DNA from: Pantoea nemavictus | GTDB lineage: Bacteria; Pseudomonadota; Gammaproteobacteria; Enterobacterales; Enterobacteriaceae | Reading direction: 5' to 3' | Assembly: GCF_037479095.1 (NCBI RefSeq) | Contig: NZ_JBBGZW010000001.1 | Span: 1,178,001 to 1,242,000 of the forward strand | Length of the DNA stretch: 64,000 bases | Shown here: piece by piece, positions 9,448 to 18,146 of the stretch | How the letters are laid out: each line of letters starts with the position of its first letter | How positions within the stretch are numbered: the stretch's first letter is position 1 | Position numbers and translations under genes: made by a program | The notes under the pieces: model-generated | Seen by the model: only the letters and a program-made list of their open reading frames with translations | The model's database searches: none | What the model was told of the DNA's origin: nothing

Positions 9448-11955
9448 ATGAAAATTAATAACCTTTTCGACCCGATCGAAACCTTCGTTTTAGAGTTCGC
9501 CACCGGCAAGGTCGCTTTTCAATCCGACCCGAAGCACCTCCACCCTGAAGATGCGGGCGCCGAGATACACATCTTTATCAACGATCAGCACTTCACCACC
9601 ATCATCGAGCCAGACGGTAACTGGCACTGGACCGCACCGGAAGATTTACCGGACGGTATCTACAACGCCGTAATGTACACCGTTGATACCGGTGGCACCC
9701 CCTCGGATGACGTCACCCCGCTCAGCATCGTGGTTGACAGCACGCCGCCGGATGCGCCGAAGCTGCATAACCTGTACGACGATGTCGGCGGCAAAGTCGG
9801 CAGCTTTGACAAGGGCGGCACCACCGACGACAAAACCCCACAGCTCACCGGCGTGGCGCAGAAAGGCAGTAAAGTGCTGCTGAAAAACGCGGATGGCGAA
9901 ACCATCGGCAGCGCGGTGGCTGACAAAGATAGCGGTGAATGGGTGATTACCCCCACCGTTGAACTGCAAGACGGCACCAACAACCTGACGCTGACCACGG
10001 TGGAAAAATTCGCCGGTCAATTCCGTGAAAGTACGCCTTCTGAGGCATTCGTGATTAACGTCGCGCCGGATGCCGATATCGGCACGCTGCCGCCGGATAC
10101 CATTCTGATTAACCATGCGTTCGATAATGCGGGCACCAACACCGGCATCCTGAAAAACGGCGCGCTGACCGATGACGATATGCCTGAACTGCGCGGCTTC
10201 GCCTCGGCGGGCAGCACCGTGGTGATTATGTACCGTGAAGTGGGCAGCAATAACTGGGCAGGCAGCGCCACCGCCACCCTGACCGGTCAGCAGTGGACAT
10301 GGACGCCATCTGCGGCTCTCAGCAGCGGTAACTACGAGTTCCAGGCCAGCATCGGCGACACCTCCTCTGCGCTGTTTAATCTCGAGATATATGGACCGGA
10401 CGATTACGCCCGTTCCGCGCGCATCGTCTCAGCCTATGATGACGCAGGTACGGCCACCGGCTCGCTCGGTAACGGCGCCTACACTGATGACCTGACGCCA
10501 ACCCTGCGCGGCCGTGCGGAAGCCAACAGCCATGTTGTGCTGCGCTATACGCTGCTGGATGGCTCTGAAGCATCGGTTACTCTGGATGTTGACGGTAAGG
10601 GCAACTGGAGCTGGACGCCGCAAGAGGATCTGGGCATTGGCCGCTGGGAGTTCTTCGTTCAGCCGGTCGGCGAAACCGAGTGGAGTGATGCGTTTGTGGT
10701 TAACATCACTGACGCAGATAGCTTTGAGCCAACCATTGATTACGCCTATGACGATGTCGGCGCCTCCGGTAAACGTGCCAGCGGTGAGCCAATGGACGAC
10801 CTGACGCCAACCCTGCACGGTCACGGCGAACCCAACAGTATTGTTTATTTAAATGCCCAACATGGAACCGATGCGGCACAGATTTACAGCGCTAAGGTTG
10901 ATGCAAACGGTGAATGGCAATGGACGCCAGACAATAATCTGTTAACGGGTGATTGGTCATTCCAGGTGAGTAAAAATAAAGATGGGGATTGGGTGAATAA
11001 CTTTGATGTGAAATTGGTTAATCCGGTGGAAGCCGGGCTTGTCGATTTTGAAAACATCCCAAGCAACTGGCCAAAGAAATTTATATATGAAAAATTTTAT
11101 GCTTACAATGATATTGTAAGCATAAACTCCATTGGTAATATTAGCATTGAAAATAATAATAATTCTTTTAAAGAGTCCTTTGGTAATACATCGTTAGCTA
11201 TCAACAACTCTTGGCTACAAGTCGAGCTTGGTACTTTCGGCAGCACCAGAGATATAAAAATTAAAAATGTTAGCTTTGAATTATTTGGCGCAAATTATTT
11301 AACCAACGTTAAAGTTTTAGCATACGATTCAGCTGGTAATGTCTTACCTGAAACAAGCTATAGTTTGAATCGTGACTCAGTCTTAAAAATAAATTTACCT
11401 GCTCATGATATTTATAAATTCAATATTACAACGAATGGCTATATTCACTTGGATAATATTAGATACGACATCGAAAAAACTCCTGAAACTGAGCCGCCAG
11501 TATCAGAACCGGATAATAATATACATGCACTGAATGATATTGATGATTTAATCACTAATGATATTATCGGTAATACTGATAAGATCGATACGCTTCAATT
11601 AACTGGCAAAGACCAGATATTGGACCTAAATATTCATAGCGACCATATTCAGTCAGTTGAAATTATCGACCTCACCGGCACCGGAGATAAAACTCTGAAA
11701 CTGGATCTCGCTGCGCTGTTGGCGCACGGCGAAAAAGGCCTGTTTATCGACGACGGTAAAACTCAGCTGGTAGTACAAGGTGACGAAGGTGATGTGGTTC
11801 AACTGGCCGATATCCTGCCGGAAGGCAGCGACGTCAGCGAGTGGGTGCATCAGGATGGCACCGTCACCGTTGCCGGTGTTGAGTACAACGTTTATAGCCA
11901 CGGCGATGACGCCGAGCTCCTCATCCAGCAAGGCGTTAAAACCGAACTGGTGTAA
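9448..11955 (+). CDS. Large Ig-like-repeat surface protein (adhesin-like), second of tandem pair
   Basis: At 835 aa it has the same architecture as its neighbour: N-terminal module without signal peptide, four Ig-like repeats (from about residues 111, 223, 329 and 431), an AT-rich unique domain (about 530-690, ending YIHLDNIRYDI), a short Pro/Glu-rich linker (ETEPPVSEPDN) and the C-terminal module. The last ~55 codons and the downstream terminator differ from gene 1 at only about five bases in 225, while the central domain shows no obvious residue identity to gene 1's. This points to duplication with domain replacement or gene conversion at the ends. A role in adhesion or biofilm is inferred from repeat architecture only. 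Confidence 0.85.
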   Translation: MKINNLFDPIETFVLEFATGKVAFQSDPKHLHPEDAGAEIHIFINDQHFTTIIEPDGNWHWTAPEDLPDGIYNAVMYTVDTGGTPSDDVTPLSIVVDSTPPDAPKLHNLYDDVGGKVGSFDKGGTTDDKTPQLTGVAQKGSKVLLKNADGETIGSAVADKDSGEWVITPTVELQDGTNNLTLTTVEKFAGQFRESTPSEAFVINVAPDADIGTLPPDTILINHAFDNAGTNTGILKNGALTDDDMPELRGFASAGSTVVIMYREVGSNNWAGSATATLTGQQWTWTPSAALSSGNYEFQASIGDTSSALFNLEIYGPDDYARSARIVSAYDDAGTATGSLGNGAYTDDLTPTLRGRAEANSHVVLRYTLLDGSEASVTLDVDGKGNWSWTPQEDLGIGRWEFFVQPVGETEWSDAFVVNITDADSFEPTIDYAYDDVGASGKRASGEPMDDLTPTLHGHGEPNSIVYLNAQHGTDAAQIYSAKVDANGEWQWTPDNNLLTGDWSFQVSKNKDGDWVNNFDVKLVNPVEAGLVDFENIPSNWPKKFIYEKFYAYNDIVSINSIGNISIENNNNSFKESFGNTSLAINNSWLQVELGTFGSTRDIKIKNVSFELFGANYLTNVKVLAYDSAGNVLPETSYSLNRDSVLKINLPAHDIYKFNITTNGYIHLDNIRYDIEKTPETEPPVSEPDNNIHALNDIDDLITNDIIGNTDKIDTLQLTGKDQILDLNIHSDHIQSVEIIDLTGTGDKTLKLDLAALLAHGEKGLFIDDGKTQLVVQGDEGDVVQLADILPEGSDVSEWVHQDGTVTVAGVEYNVYSHGDDAELLIQQGVKTELV

Positions 11956-12009
11956 CAAAGCAGTACCCTTAACTTCGTCTATGTATTCAGACGCACACAG
12001 CAATAACCC

Positions 12010-12037
12010 AAAGCCACACTTCGGTGTGGCTTTTTTT
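12010..12037 (+). terminator. Rho-independent terminator of adhesin gene 2
   Basis: The stem AAGCCACAC-TTCG-GTGTGGCTT is followed by T7, at the same distance from the stop as in gene 1. Confidence 0.95.
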
Positions 12038-12051
12038 GTTTTTCAGGTGGG

Positions 12052-12215
12052 TGCTGGCTGTCTCCTACCTCGGTCCGTGCTGGCTGTCCCCCTCCTCGGT
12101 CCTCCCCCGCGAGCGGGGGAGGAAGATGCTGCAAAATGTGAGTTTAGAAGCGGCATGTGGCAGCGTCTCCTTCCCCCGCTTGCGGGGGAAGGCCGGGATG
12201 GGGGGCAGCGAGCAC
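12052..12215. repeat. Cloverleaf-like palindromic element, copy 2, with a partial extra end
   Basis: The full element is at 12079-12215 and is inverted relative to the copy at 6245: GCTGTCCCCCTCCTCGGTCC at the left and GGCCGGGATGGGGGGCAGC at the right, with hairpins CCCCCGCGAGCGGGGG and CCCCCGCTTGCGGGGG. A partial left end (GCTGGCTGTCTCCTACCTCG) is repeated just 5' of it, so end-duplication has happened here. Confidence 0.85.
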
Positions 12216-12336
12216 ATTTTAACTTCAGCGAGCACATTCTAACTACAGCGAGCAAACTGAAACCTATAAGCCCGGTTTGTCACTGCATGGCGACCCGCTC
12301 ACACATCCAACCCACAACACCCACCAAATTACAGGC

Positions 12337-12424
12337 AAAAAAAACCCACGCATCTGCGTGGGTTGGTGTAATAACAGGGGTGCTGCACGGCAGCGTTGTT
12401 TTCACACCCATCAATACCTCTGGG
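12337..12424 (-). ncRNA. omrA/omrB: OmrA/OmrB-type small regulatory RNA, copy distal to galR
   Basis: Read on the minus strand, it starts CCCAGAGGTATTGATGGGTG, the conserved 5' seed of OmrA and OmrB, and ends in the terminator hairpin ACCCACGCAGATGCGTGGGT followed by T8, with GTTATTACACCAA just before it. The length of 88 nt fits OmrA/B (82-88). The family is Hfq-dependent and OmpR-activated, and represses outer-membrane protein and curli genes (known for E. coli). The upstream CAATAT places an A and T at the key -10 positions. Whether it is the OmrA or OmrB ortholog cannot be settled by eye. Confidence 0.85.
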
Positions 12425-12539
12425 ATGACCATATTGGCACTGATGAGCCGCTGAAAGACAGGTGCAAAAAGCAACGGTGTTCGGCGAAGTGAAACGAGGT
12501 GTGAATATTCTCCACAGCGCAATTACACTTTTGATTTAA

Positions 12540-14270
12540 CTAGGATTTATCCGAGGTCGGTTTGCTGTAAATCGCGTCCGGCGCCACGTTCATGTGTTTC
12601 AGCACCGGGCCCATGATATTGCCGAAAATTGGTGCCGCCACCGAACCACCGAAGTGATCGCCCGCCGTAGGATGGTTAATCATCACCACCAGCGCCACTT
12701 CCGGATGGCTGGCCGGTGCGATACCGGCGGTGTAGTTGATATAGCCGCCATCGTACTTGCCGCTGCTGCCCATCTTCTCGGCGGTACCGGTTTTGGTCGC
12801 CAGACGATAACCCGGCACCGCCGCGCGCACCCCGGTGCCGCCCGGCAGCACGTCGCTCTCCAGCATATGCACCACGGTTTGTACCACCTGCGGATTCGCC
12901 ACCTGCTTGCCCAGCACCGGCGGCGTCACTTTGGTGATCGACAGCGGACGATACACGCCGTAAGAACCGAGCGTGGCGTATTCACGCGCAATCTGCAGCG
13001 GCGTCACGCGCAGGCCGTAGCCGAAGGCAAAGGTCGCGCGTTCGATATCCGCCCAGCGCTCGCGGTGCAGCGGGAAGTAGCCAACGCTTTCGCCGGTCAA
13101 TCCCAGCCCGGTCGGTTTACCCAAACCAAACGCCTGATAGGTATTCACCAGCGCTTCGGCGGGCATCGCCAGCGCAATGTGCGATACGCCGATATCACTC
13201 GATTTCTGCAGAATGCCGGTCATGGTGAGGCGCGGCCAGTGGCCGACGTCACGGATCAGGTGGCCATTGACGCTATACGGCGTGGTATCGATCACCGAAT
13301 CGGCGCGCACCAGATGGCGCTCCAGCCCTTCCATCACCACCAGCGGTTTTACCGTGGAGCCGGGTTCGTAGCTGTCGTTGATCGCCGAGTTACGCATCTG
13401 CGCTGGCGTGGCGTTTTCATAGTTATTCGGGTTGAACGACGGATAAGAGGCCATCGCCAGAATCTCGCCGGTATCGATCTTCACCAGCACCGCCGCGCCC
13501 GAATCGGCTTTGTTCAGCAGCACGCCGTCGCGCAGTTTGCTGTAGAGCGTGAACTGGTCGAACTTATCGATGCTGAGCTGCACCGTCGGCGGCTGCTGTG
13601 GCGGCTGGTAATCGATCATCGCGATGATGTTGCCTTCACCATCCTGACGATAAACCTCTTTGCCCGGATCGCCCTGCAACACATGGTCGAAGCCCTTTTC
13701 GATGCCGTTCAGGCCGTTGCTATCGGCGCCAACAATGCCAATCAACGGCGCCGCCGCTTCACTCATCGGATAGAAACGGCTGTCGTTATACACCGAGCTG
13801 ATGCCTTTCAGTTTCAGCTCGGCGATGTCTTTGGCGATGCCAAGTTCGATTTTACGGCCCAGATAGAGGAAGCGCTTTTTCGGGTTGGCGGTGATGGCCG
13901 CGCGCAGATCTTCCGGCCGCTGATTGAGCGCCGCCGCCAGATAAGCCCATTTAGCGCTGGTGAAATCAGGATTGGCCTCCAGCACGCGCAGCGGATCGGC
14001 GATGATATCGCGCGCCGGTACGCTGAGCGCCAGCGCCTGGCCGTCACGATCCAGCAGCGTGCCACGGTTGGTCGGCAGCGTTACGGTGCGCAGCGAGCGC
14101 TGATCGGCTTCGTGCTCCAGCATCGGATGCTTGATCAGCTGCAGATCGCCCACGCAGATCAGTAATAGTACCAGACAGCAGAAAACGCCAAGGCAGATCA
14201 GGCGAAAACGAAACGGGTTGAAGGGCGCTTTTATCTGGTCTTTTCCCAGAAGTTTTTTAATAGGGGCCAT
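12540..14270 (-). CDS. Class B penicillin-binding protein, FtsI/PBP3-like peptidoglycan transpeptidase
   Basis: The protein has 576 residues from ATG 14270. An in-frame TTG 15 bases upstream is possible, but AGTGGA lies before the ATG. A cytoplasmic stub is followed by one membrane helix (about 25-45), a pedestal domain and a transpeptidase domain with active-site S305-T-V-K, a second motif S357-S-D and K493-T-G. E. coli FtsI has SSN at the second motif, while class B PBP2 has an Asp there. The body reads like FtsI (GILQKSSDIGVSHIALAMP), yet there is no division/cell-wall cluster around it, so it is an accessory paralog. Salmonella PBP3SAL, which acts in acid conditions, is a plausible functional relative (inference). 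The gene lies between two Omr sRNA genes. Confidence 0.9.
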   Translation of the reverse strand: MAPIKKLLGKDQIKAPFNPFRFRLICLGVFCCLVLLLICVGDLQLIKHPMLEHEADQRSLRTVTLPTNRGTLLDRDGQALALSVPARDIIADPLRVLEANPDFTSAKWAYLAAALNQRPEDLRAAITANPKKRFLYLGRKIELGIAKDIAELKLKGISSVYNDSRFYPMSEAAAPLIGIVGADSNGLNGIEKGFDHVLQGDPGKEVYRQDGEGNIIAMIDYQPPQQPPTVQLSIDKFDQFTLYSKLRDGVLLNKADSGAAVLVKIDTGEILAMASYPSFNPNNYENATPAQMRNSAINDSYEPGSTVKPLVVMEGLERHLVRADSVIDTTPYSVNGHLIRDVGHWPRLTMTGILQKSSDIGVSHIALAMPAEALVNTYQAFGLGKPTGLGLTGESVGYFPLHRERWADIERATFAFGYGLRVTPLQIAREYATLGSYGVYRPLSITKVTPPVLGKQVANPQVVQTVVHMLESDVLPGGTGVRAAVPGYRLATKTGTAEKMGSSGKYDGGYINYTAGIAPASHPEVALVVMINHPTAGDHFGGSVAAPIFGNIMGPVLKHMNVAPDAIYSKPTSDKS

Positions 14271-14297
14271 AACAATCCACTGCAATCAAAATGGTAA

Positions 14298-14422
14298 TAC
14301 CCTTCATACTTCGAGCTGTAGCTGCGTTGGCTGCGCGTGTCCACCCCAGTCACTTACTTCAGTAAGCTCCTGGGGATGAACCCACTTGCCGCCTTGCTAC
14401 AACTCGAATTATTTTGGGTATG
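14298..14422. repeat. ERIC (intergenic repeat unit) element 1
   Basis: An imperfect palindrome of about 125 bp whose ends read ATACCCTTCATACTTCGAGC and, inverted, ATACCCAAAATAATTCGAG. The core CTTACTTCAGTAAGCTCCTG GGG corresponds to the classic ERIC core. It lies just 5' of the PBP3-like gene. Confidence 0.9.
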
Positions 14423-14488
14423 AATGGTTTCTCTTATAAAGAAACGTAAAGAAAGTTGACAGAAAAAGTGTGTATCAGTTCGTTAAGC

Positions 14489-14565
14489 AAAAAAAAACCT
14501 GCGCATCTGCGCAGGTCGGTGTAATCAAGAAAACTTTTTGATGTTCACCCATCAATACCTCTGGG
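14489..14565 (-). ncRNA. omrA/omrB: OmrA/OmrB-type small regulatory RNA, copy proximal to galR
   Basis: On the minus strand it begins CCCAGAGGTATTGATGGGTG and ends ACCTGCGCAGATGCGCAGGT followed by T9, matching the Omr 5' seed and the E. coli OmrB terminator stem almost exactly. It is 77 nt long. TACAGT sits exactly at -12 to -7 with no good -35, as expected for an activator (OmpR) dependent promoter. In E. coli omrA and omrB are adjacent and lie next to galR. Here this copy is separated from the other by the PBP3-like gene and an ERIC, and from galR by the molybdoenzyme gene. Confidence 0.88.
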
Positions 14566-14650
14566 ACCCTGACTGTAGCAAGGCGGCACGATGAGAAACC
14601 ATCGCCTAAACGCAACAGTTACCCGCAAAATGTAACCAGCGGTGAGATTG

Positions 14651-16924
14651 TTAACCGTTTGTGCAAATCCGATGTTTTTTGATTTCCACCAGGCAACTCA
14701 TGGCGTTCGGCCCCTGAGTTAACGACGAGGTGCCGATATCCAGCGTCAGCACATTGGGGTTGCCGGCGCGATCCCACGGCTGCCACGCGCGACCAAATCC
14801 GGGATCAAACCAGGCACCGGTGGCGATAATCACCACGCCCGGCGTTAAACCGTCGGTGAGGCGCACGCCAGCCAGCATGCGGCCCCGCGCGTTGCTGACT
14901 TCAATCTCATCGCCGTCCTGAATATCACGTGTTGCCGCATCCTGCGGATGCATATACAGCGTTTCATGGCCGGCGGTTTTATTGCCCTGCACCGTGGCGG
15001 TGGCGTCCATCTGGCTGTGCAGACGATCTGACGGCTGAATGGAGATCATATGCAGCGGGAACTGCGCGCTGAGCGGCGCACCGAGCCACTCCTGCGGCTC
15101 GCGCCATTCGGGATGTCCGGCGAAATCGTCCAGCTGATAATCGGCGATGGTCTGGCAGAACAGCTCAATCTTGCCGCTGGCGGTTTGAATCGGGTGCGTT
15201 TCTGGATTGGCGCGGAAATCATCCATAAACACGAACGGCTTGCCGCCTGCGGGGATCTCGACAAAACCGCGATCCCAAAATTCTCCAAACTCCGGGAAAT
15301 GGATATCCCGGCGCGCATGCGCGGTGGCGCACTGCTGATACAGATGCTCAATCCACTGCATCTCGTTGCGGCCTTCGGTAAACACATCGCGATAGCCGAG
15401 ACGATCGGCGATATCGGCAAAAATATCGAAATCGTTACGCGCCTGATGCTGCGGCTTGATCGCCTGATGCATCGCCAGCACGAAGCGATCGCGCGACGAT
15501 CCGCCGATGTCGTTGCGCTCCAGCGTGGTGGTGGCGGGTAACACGATATCCGCCATCTGCGCCGCTGGCGTCCAGACAATATCCTGCACAATCACGGTAT
15601 CCGGACGCTGCCAGCCCTCCACCAGACGATTGAGCTGCTGGTGATGATGGAACGGATTGCCGCCCGCCCAGTGCACTAAGTGAATATCCGGATAGTGCTG
15701 GGTTTCGCCCTGGAAGTGATACGGCTGGCCGGGATTGAGCAGCATGTCGCTGATGCGCGCCACCGGAATCGACAAATTGCCCGGATTCGGGCCGGTGCTC
15801 ATCATCGGTGCCGGGCCATCCTGACGCGGATTGCCGACGCTGTTCATCGAACCGTGACCAAACGAGAAGCCGCCGCCCGGCAAGCCCGGCTGCCCGAGCA
15901 TCGACGACAGCGCAATCATCATCCAGTACGGCTGCTCGCCGCGATGGGCGCGCTGCACCGAATAGGAGCAGGTAATAAAGCTGCGTTTGCCCATCAGCTG
16001 CTGCGCCAGCAGAGCGATGCGCGCCGCCGGAATGCCGGTAATCGCGCTCGCCCACTCCGGCGTTTTAGCCATGCCATCGCTTTCGCCCAGCAAATAACCG
16101 CGCAGCTGCGGCCAGCCGGTGCAGTGGCTAGCAAGGAAGCCTTCATCAATGCCGTTGCGGCGGGTGATTTCATAACCCAGCGCCAGCATCAGCGCCACGT
16201 CGGTGTTCGGGCGAATGGCAATCCACTCGGCATTAACGAACGCCGGACAGTCATCGCGCATCGGGCTGATGTTGATGATCGGCGTGCCTTTGGCGCTAAG
16301 CTGCTCCAGCGCCGGTTTCAGGCTGTGCTGCCCTGCTCCGCCGGACGCCACCTGGGCATTTTTCAGCGCCAGACCGCCAAAGGCGATGAAGATCTCGGCG
16401 TGCTCCACCACTTCCGGCCAGTCGGTGACGCGTCCGGTCAGCGGCATGTAGGTGCCAATCACATACGGCAGGAAGAACTGCGCCGCGCCCCAGCTGTAGT
16501 TGCCTTGCTGATCGACCCCGCCGCCGCCCTGAAAATAGAAGCGACGAATCAGCGTGCGCGCGTGATTGACGCGGCCCGCCGATGACCAGCCGTAAGAGCC
16601 GTTGAAAATGCCCGATGCGCCGTAGCGATCGCGCACGCGGCGATTCTCTTCCGCCACCAGATCCAGCGCGGTATCCCAATCCACCGCCACGAAATCTTCC
16701 CGACCGCGCAAGGTGCGATCGCTGTTCTCGCGTGACTTGAGCCACGATCGGCGCACCATCGGCTGACGAATACGTTTATCCGAATAGACCAGTTCAGGAA
16801 TGGTGTTAAGCATTGGCGACGGATCGGCATCGGCGAAGAACGGTTCACAGCCAATCAGGCGATGGTTTTCGGTGACGGCGGTAAAAGCGCCCCAGTGCGC
16901 CAGATGTGGCACGCGAGTTTTCAT
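14651..16924 (-). CDS. Molybdopterin-dependent oxidoreductase, BisC/TorA-like (DMSO reductase family)
   Basis: The protein has 757 residues from ATG 16924. An upstream in-frame ATG at 16972 would add 16 residues unlike the family start. The N-terminus goes directly into AHWGAF as in BisC, with no Tat signal and no iron-sulfur Cys motif, so it is cytoplasmic. Family signatures are GSYGWSSAGRVNHA (the Ser likely binds molybdenum), MLGQPGLPGGGFSFGHGS, HWAGGNPFHHHQQLNRL and ADIVLPATTTLERND. The predicted role is reduction of biotin sulfoxide, methionine sulfoxide or another S/N-oxide using a bis-MGD cofactor. It is divergent enough from E. coli BisC that the substrate is uncertain. It is transcribed divergently from galR and has no redox partner gene nearby. 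Confidence 0.85.
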   Translation of the reverse strand: MKTRVPHLAHWGAFTAVTENHRLIGCEPFFADADPSPMLNTIPELVYSDKRIRQPMVRRSWLKSRENSDRTLRGREDFVAVDWDTALDLVAEENRRVRDRYGASGIFNGSYGWSSAGRVNHARTLIRRFYFQGGGGVDQQGNYSWGAAQFFLPYVIGTYMPLTGRVTDWPEVVEHAEIFIAFGGLALKNAQVASGGAGQHSLKPALEQLSAKGTPIINISPMRDDCPAFVNAEWIAIRPNTDVALMLALGYEITRRNGIDEGFLASHCTGWPQLRGYLLGESDGMAKTPEWASAITGIPAARIALLAQQLMGKRSFITCSYSVQRAHRGEQPYWMMIALSSMLGQPGLPGGGFSFGHGSMNSVGNPRQDGPAPMMSTGPNPGNLSIPVARISDMLLNPGQPYHFQGETQHYPDIHLVHWAGGNPFHHHQQLNRLVEGWQRPDTVIVQDIVWTPAAQMADIVLPATTTLERNDIGGSSRDRFVLAMHQAIKPQHQARNDFDIFADIADRLGYRDVFTEGRNEMQWIEHLYQQCATAHARRDIHFPEFGEFWDRGFVEIPAGGKPFVFMDDFRANPETHPIQTASGKIELFCQTIADYQLDDFAGHPEWREPQEWLGAPLSAQFPLHMISIQPSDRLHSQMDATATVQGNKTAGHETLYMHPQDAATRDIQDGDEIEVSNARGRMLAGVRLTDGLTPGVVIIATGAWFDPGFGRAWQPWDRAGNPNVLTLDIGTSSLTQGPNAMSCLVEIKKHRICTNG

Positions 16925-17088
16925 GGTTTTGGGTCCGGCAGGCAGGTGTGATGATGTCTGGCAGCATAACATGAGCCTGTGACTGAGCTAAAGCGCGGCC
17001 GTGAGCGCCTGATTTTCCGTGCTTTTGCGACAGCGCTGGCATTCTGGCGGGTTGCTACAGGGTGGCTTTTCCGTAACACTGATGGCAT

Positions 17089-17104
17089 GTGTAAACGTTT
17101 TCCC
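17089..17104. promoter_or_regulatory. GalR operator (autoregulatory site)
   Basis: GTGTAAACGTTTTCCC resembles the GalR/GalS operator GTGKAANCGNTTNCAC, lying 17 bases before the galR start. This location fits repression of galR by its own product. Confidence 0.7.
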
Positions 17105-17120
17105 GGATGTCGATAATCGC

Positions 17121-18122
17121 ATGGCTACCATTAAGGATGTTGCCCGCATGGCGGGGGTTTCGGTCGCGACCGTTTCCCGCGTCATCAATAATTCGCCCAA
17201 AGCCAGCGAGAGTTCGCGCCTCGCCGTAACCCAGGCAATGGAGCAGTTGCAGTATCACCCGAACGCCAATGCGCGCGCCCTGGCGCAGCAATCTACCGAA
17301 ACCCTCGGTTTAGTGGTGGGCGATGTGTCCGATCCGTTTTTTGGCGCGATGGTCAAAGCGGTGGATGAGGTTGCAGGCCAGACCGGCAACTTTTTGCTGA
17401 TTGGTAACGGTTACCACAATGAGCAAAAAGAGCGTCAGGCCATTGAGCAGCTGATGCGTCATCGCTGCGCCGCGCTGGTGGTGCACGCCAAGAAAATCCC
17501 CGACGATGATTTAGAGATGCTGATGAAGCAGGTGCCAGGCATGGTGCTGCTGAATCGCCTGTTGAAAGGTTTTGAAACGCGCTGCATCGCGCTGGATGAC
17601 CGCTACGGCGCGTGGCTGGCAACCCGTCATCTGATTCAGCAAGGCCACACGCAGATCGCCTTTATCTGTTCAACGCACACTATTTCGGATGCTGAAGATC
17701 GCCTGCAGGGTTATTACGATGCGCTGAAAGAGCACGGTTTGCCGTGTAACGATCGTTTAGTGGCGTGGGGCGAACCAGACGAAGTCGGCGGCGAGCAGGC
17801 GATGACCGAGTTGATGGGACGCGGCAAGCAGTTTACCGCAGTGGCCTGCTACAACGATTCAATGGCGGCCGGTGCGCTAGCGGTGCTAAGCGATAACGGC
17901 ATTCGCGTGCCGGAAGAGATGTCGCTGATTGGTTTTGATGATGTGCTGGTGTCGCGCTATGTGCGTCCAAGATTGACCACGGTGCGCTATCCGATTGTCA
18001 CCATGGCGCAACAGGCCGCGCAGCTGGCGCTGGCGTTAGCCAATGGCGGCGAGATGCCGGAAGTGACGAATATGTTTAGCCCGACGCTGGTGAGACGGCA
18101 TTCGGTGAGTGGGCCGGGTTAA
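17121..18122 (+). CDS. galR: Galactose operon repressor GalR (LacI family)
   Basis: The protein has 333 residues from ATG 17121, chosen because E. coli GalR starts with the same MATIKDVARxAGVSVATVSR helix-turn-helix. The effector domain carries DVSDPFFGAMVKAVD, GNGYHNEQKERQAIEQL, TAVACYNDSMAAGALAVL and ISLIGFDDVLVSRYVRP-like segments shared with GalR. It represses gal genes and responds to galactose (known for the family). The operator just upstream suggests autoregulation. The open frame extends a further 34 codons upstream, but that stretch does not look like protein. Its position beside lysA and the Omr sRNAs matches E. coli order. Confidence 0.97.
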   Translation: MATIKDVARMAGVSVATVSRVINNSPKASESSRLAVTQAMEQLQYHPNANARALAQQSTETLGLVVGDVSDPFFGAMVKAVDEVAGQTGNFLLIGNGYHNEQKERQAIEQLMRHRCAALVVHAKKIPDDDLEMLMKQVPGMVLLNRLLKGFETRCIALDDRYGAWLATRHLIQQGHTQIAFICSTHTISDAEDRLQGYYDALKEHGLPCNDRLVAWGEPDEVGGEQAMTELMGRGKQFTAVACYNDSMAAGALAVLSDNGIRVPEEMSLIGFDDVLVSRYVRPRLTTVRYPIVTMAQQAAQLALALANGGEMPEVTNMFSPTLVRRHSVSGPG

Positions 18123-18146
18123 GCAAGATTGCGCGCCGCACAATTT

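Noticed and set aside
12594..14165. A 523-codon open frame on the plus strand opposite the PBP gene
   Set aside because: It is the antisense shadow of a clear transpeptidase with all motifs; the residue content (many His, Arg, Gln) is typical of antisense frames in GC-rich genes.
15680..16585. A 301-codon plus-strand open frame inside the molybdoenzyme gene
   Set aside because: It is antisense to conserved family motifs and has no ribosome site or protein-like pattern.
17019..17120. Longer galR starting at 17019
   Set aside because: The added 34 residues do not match GalR, and the operator lies in this stretch.
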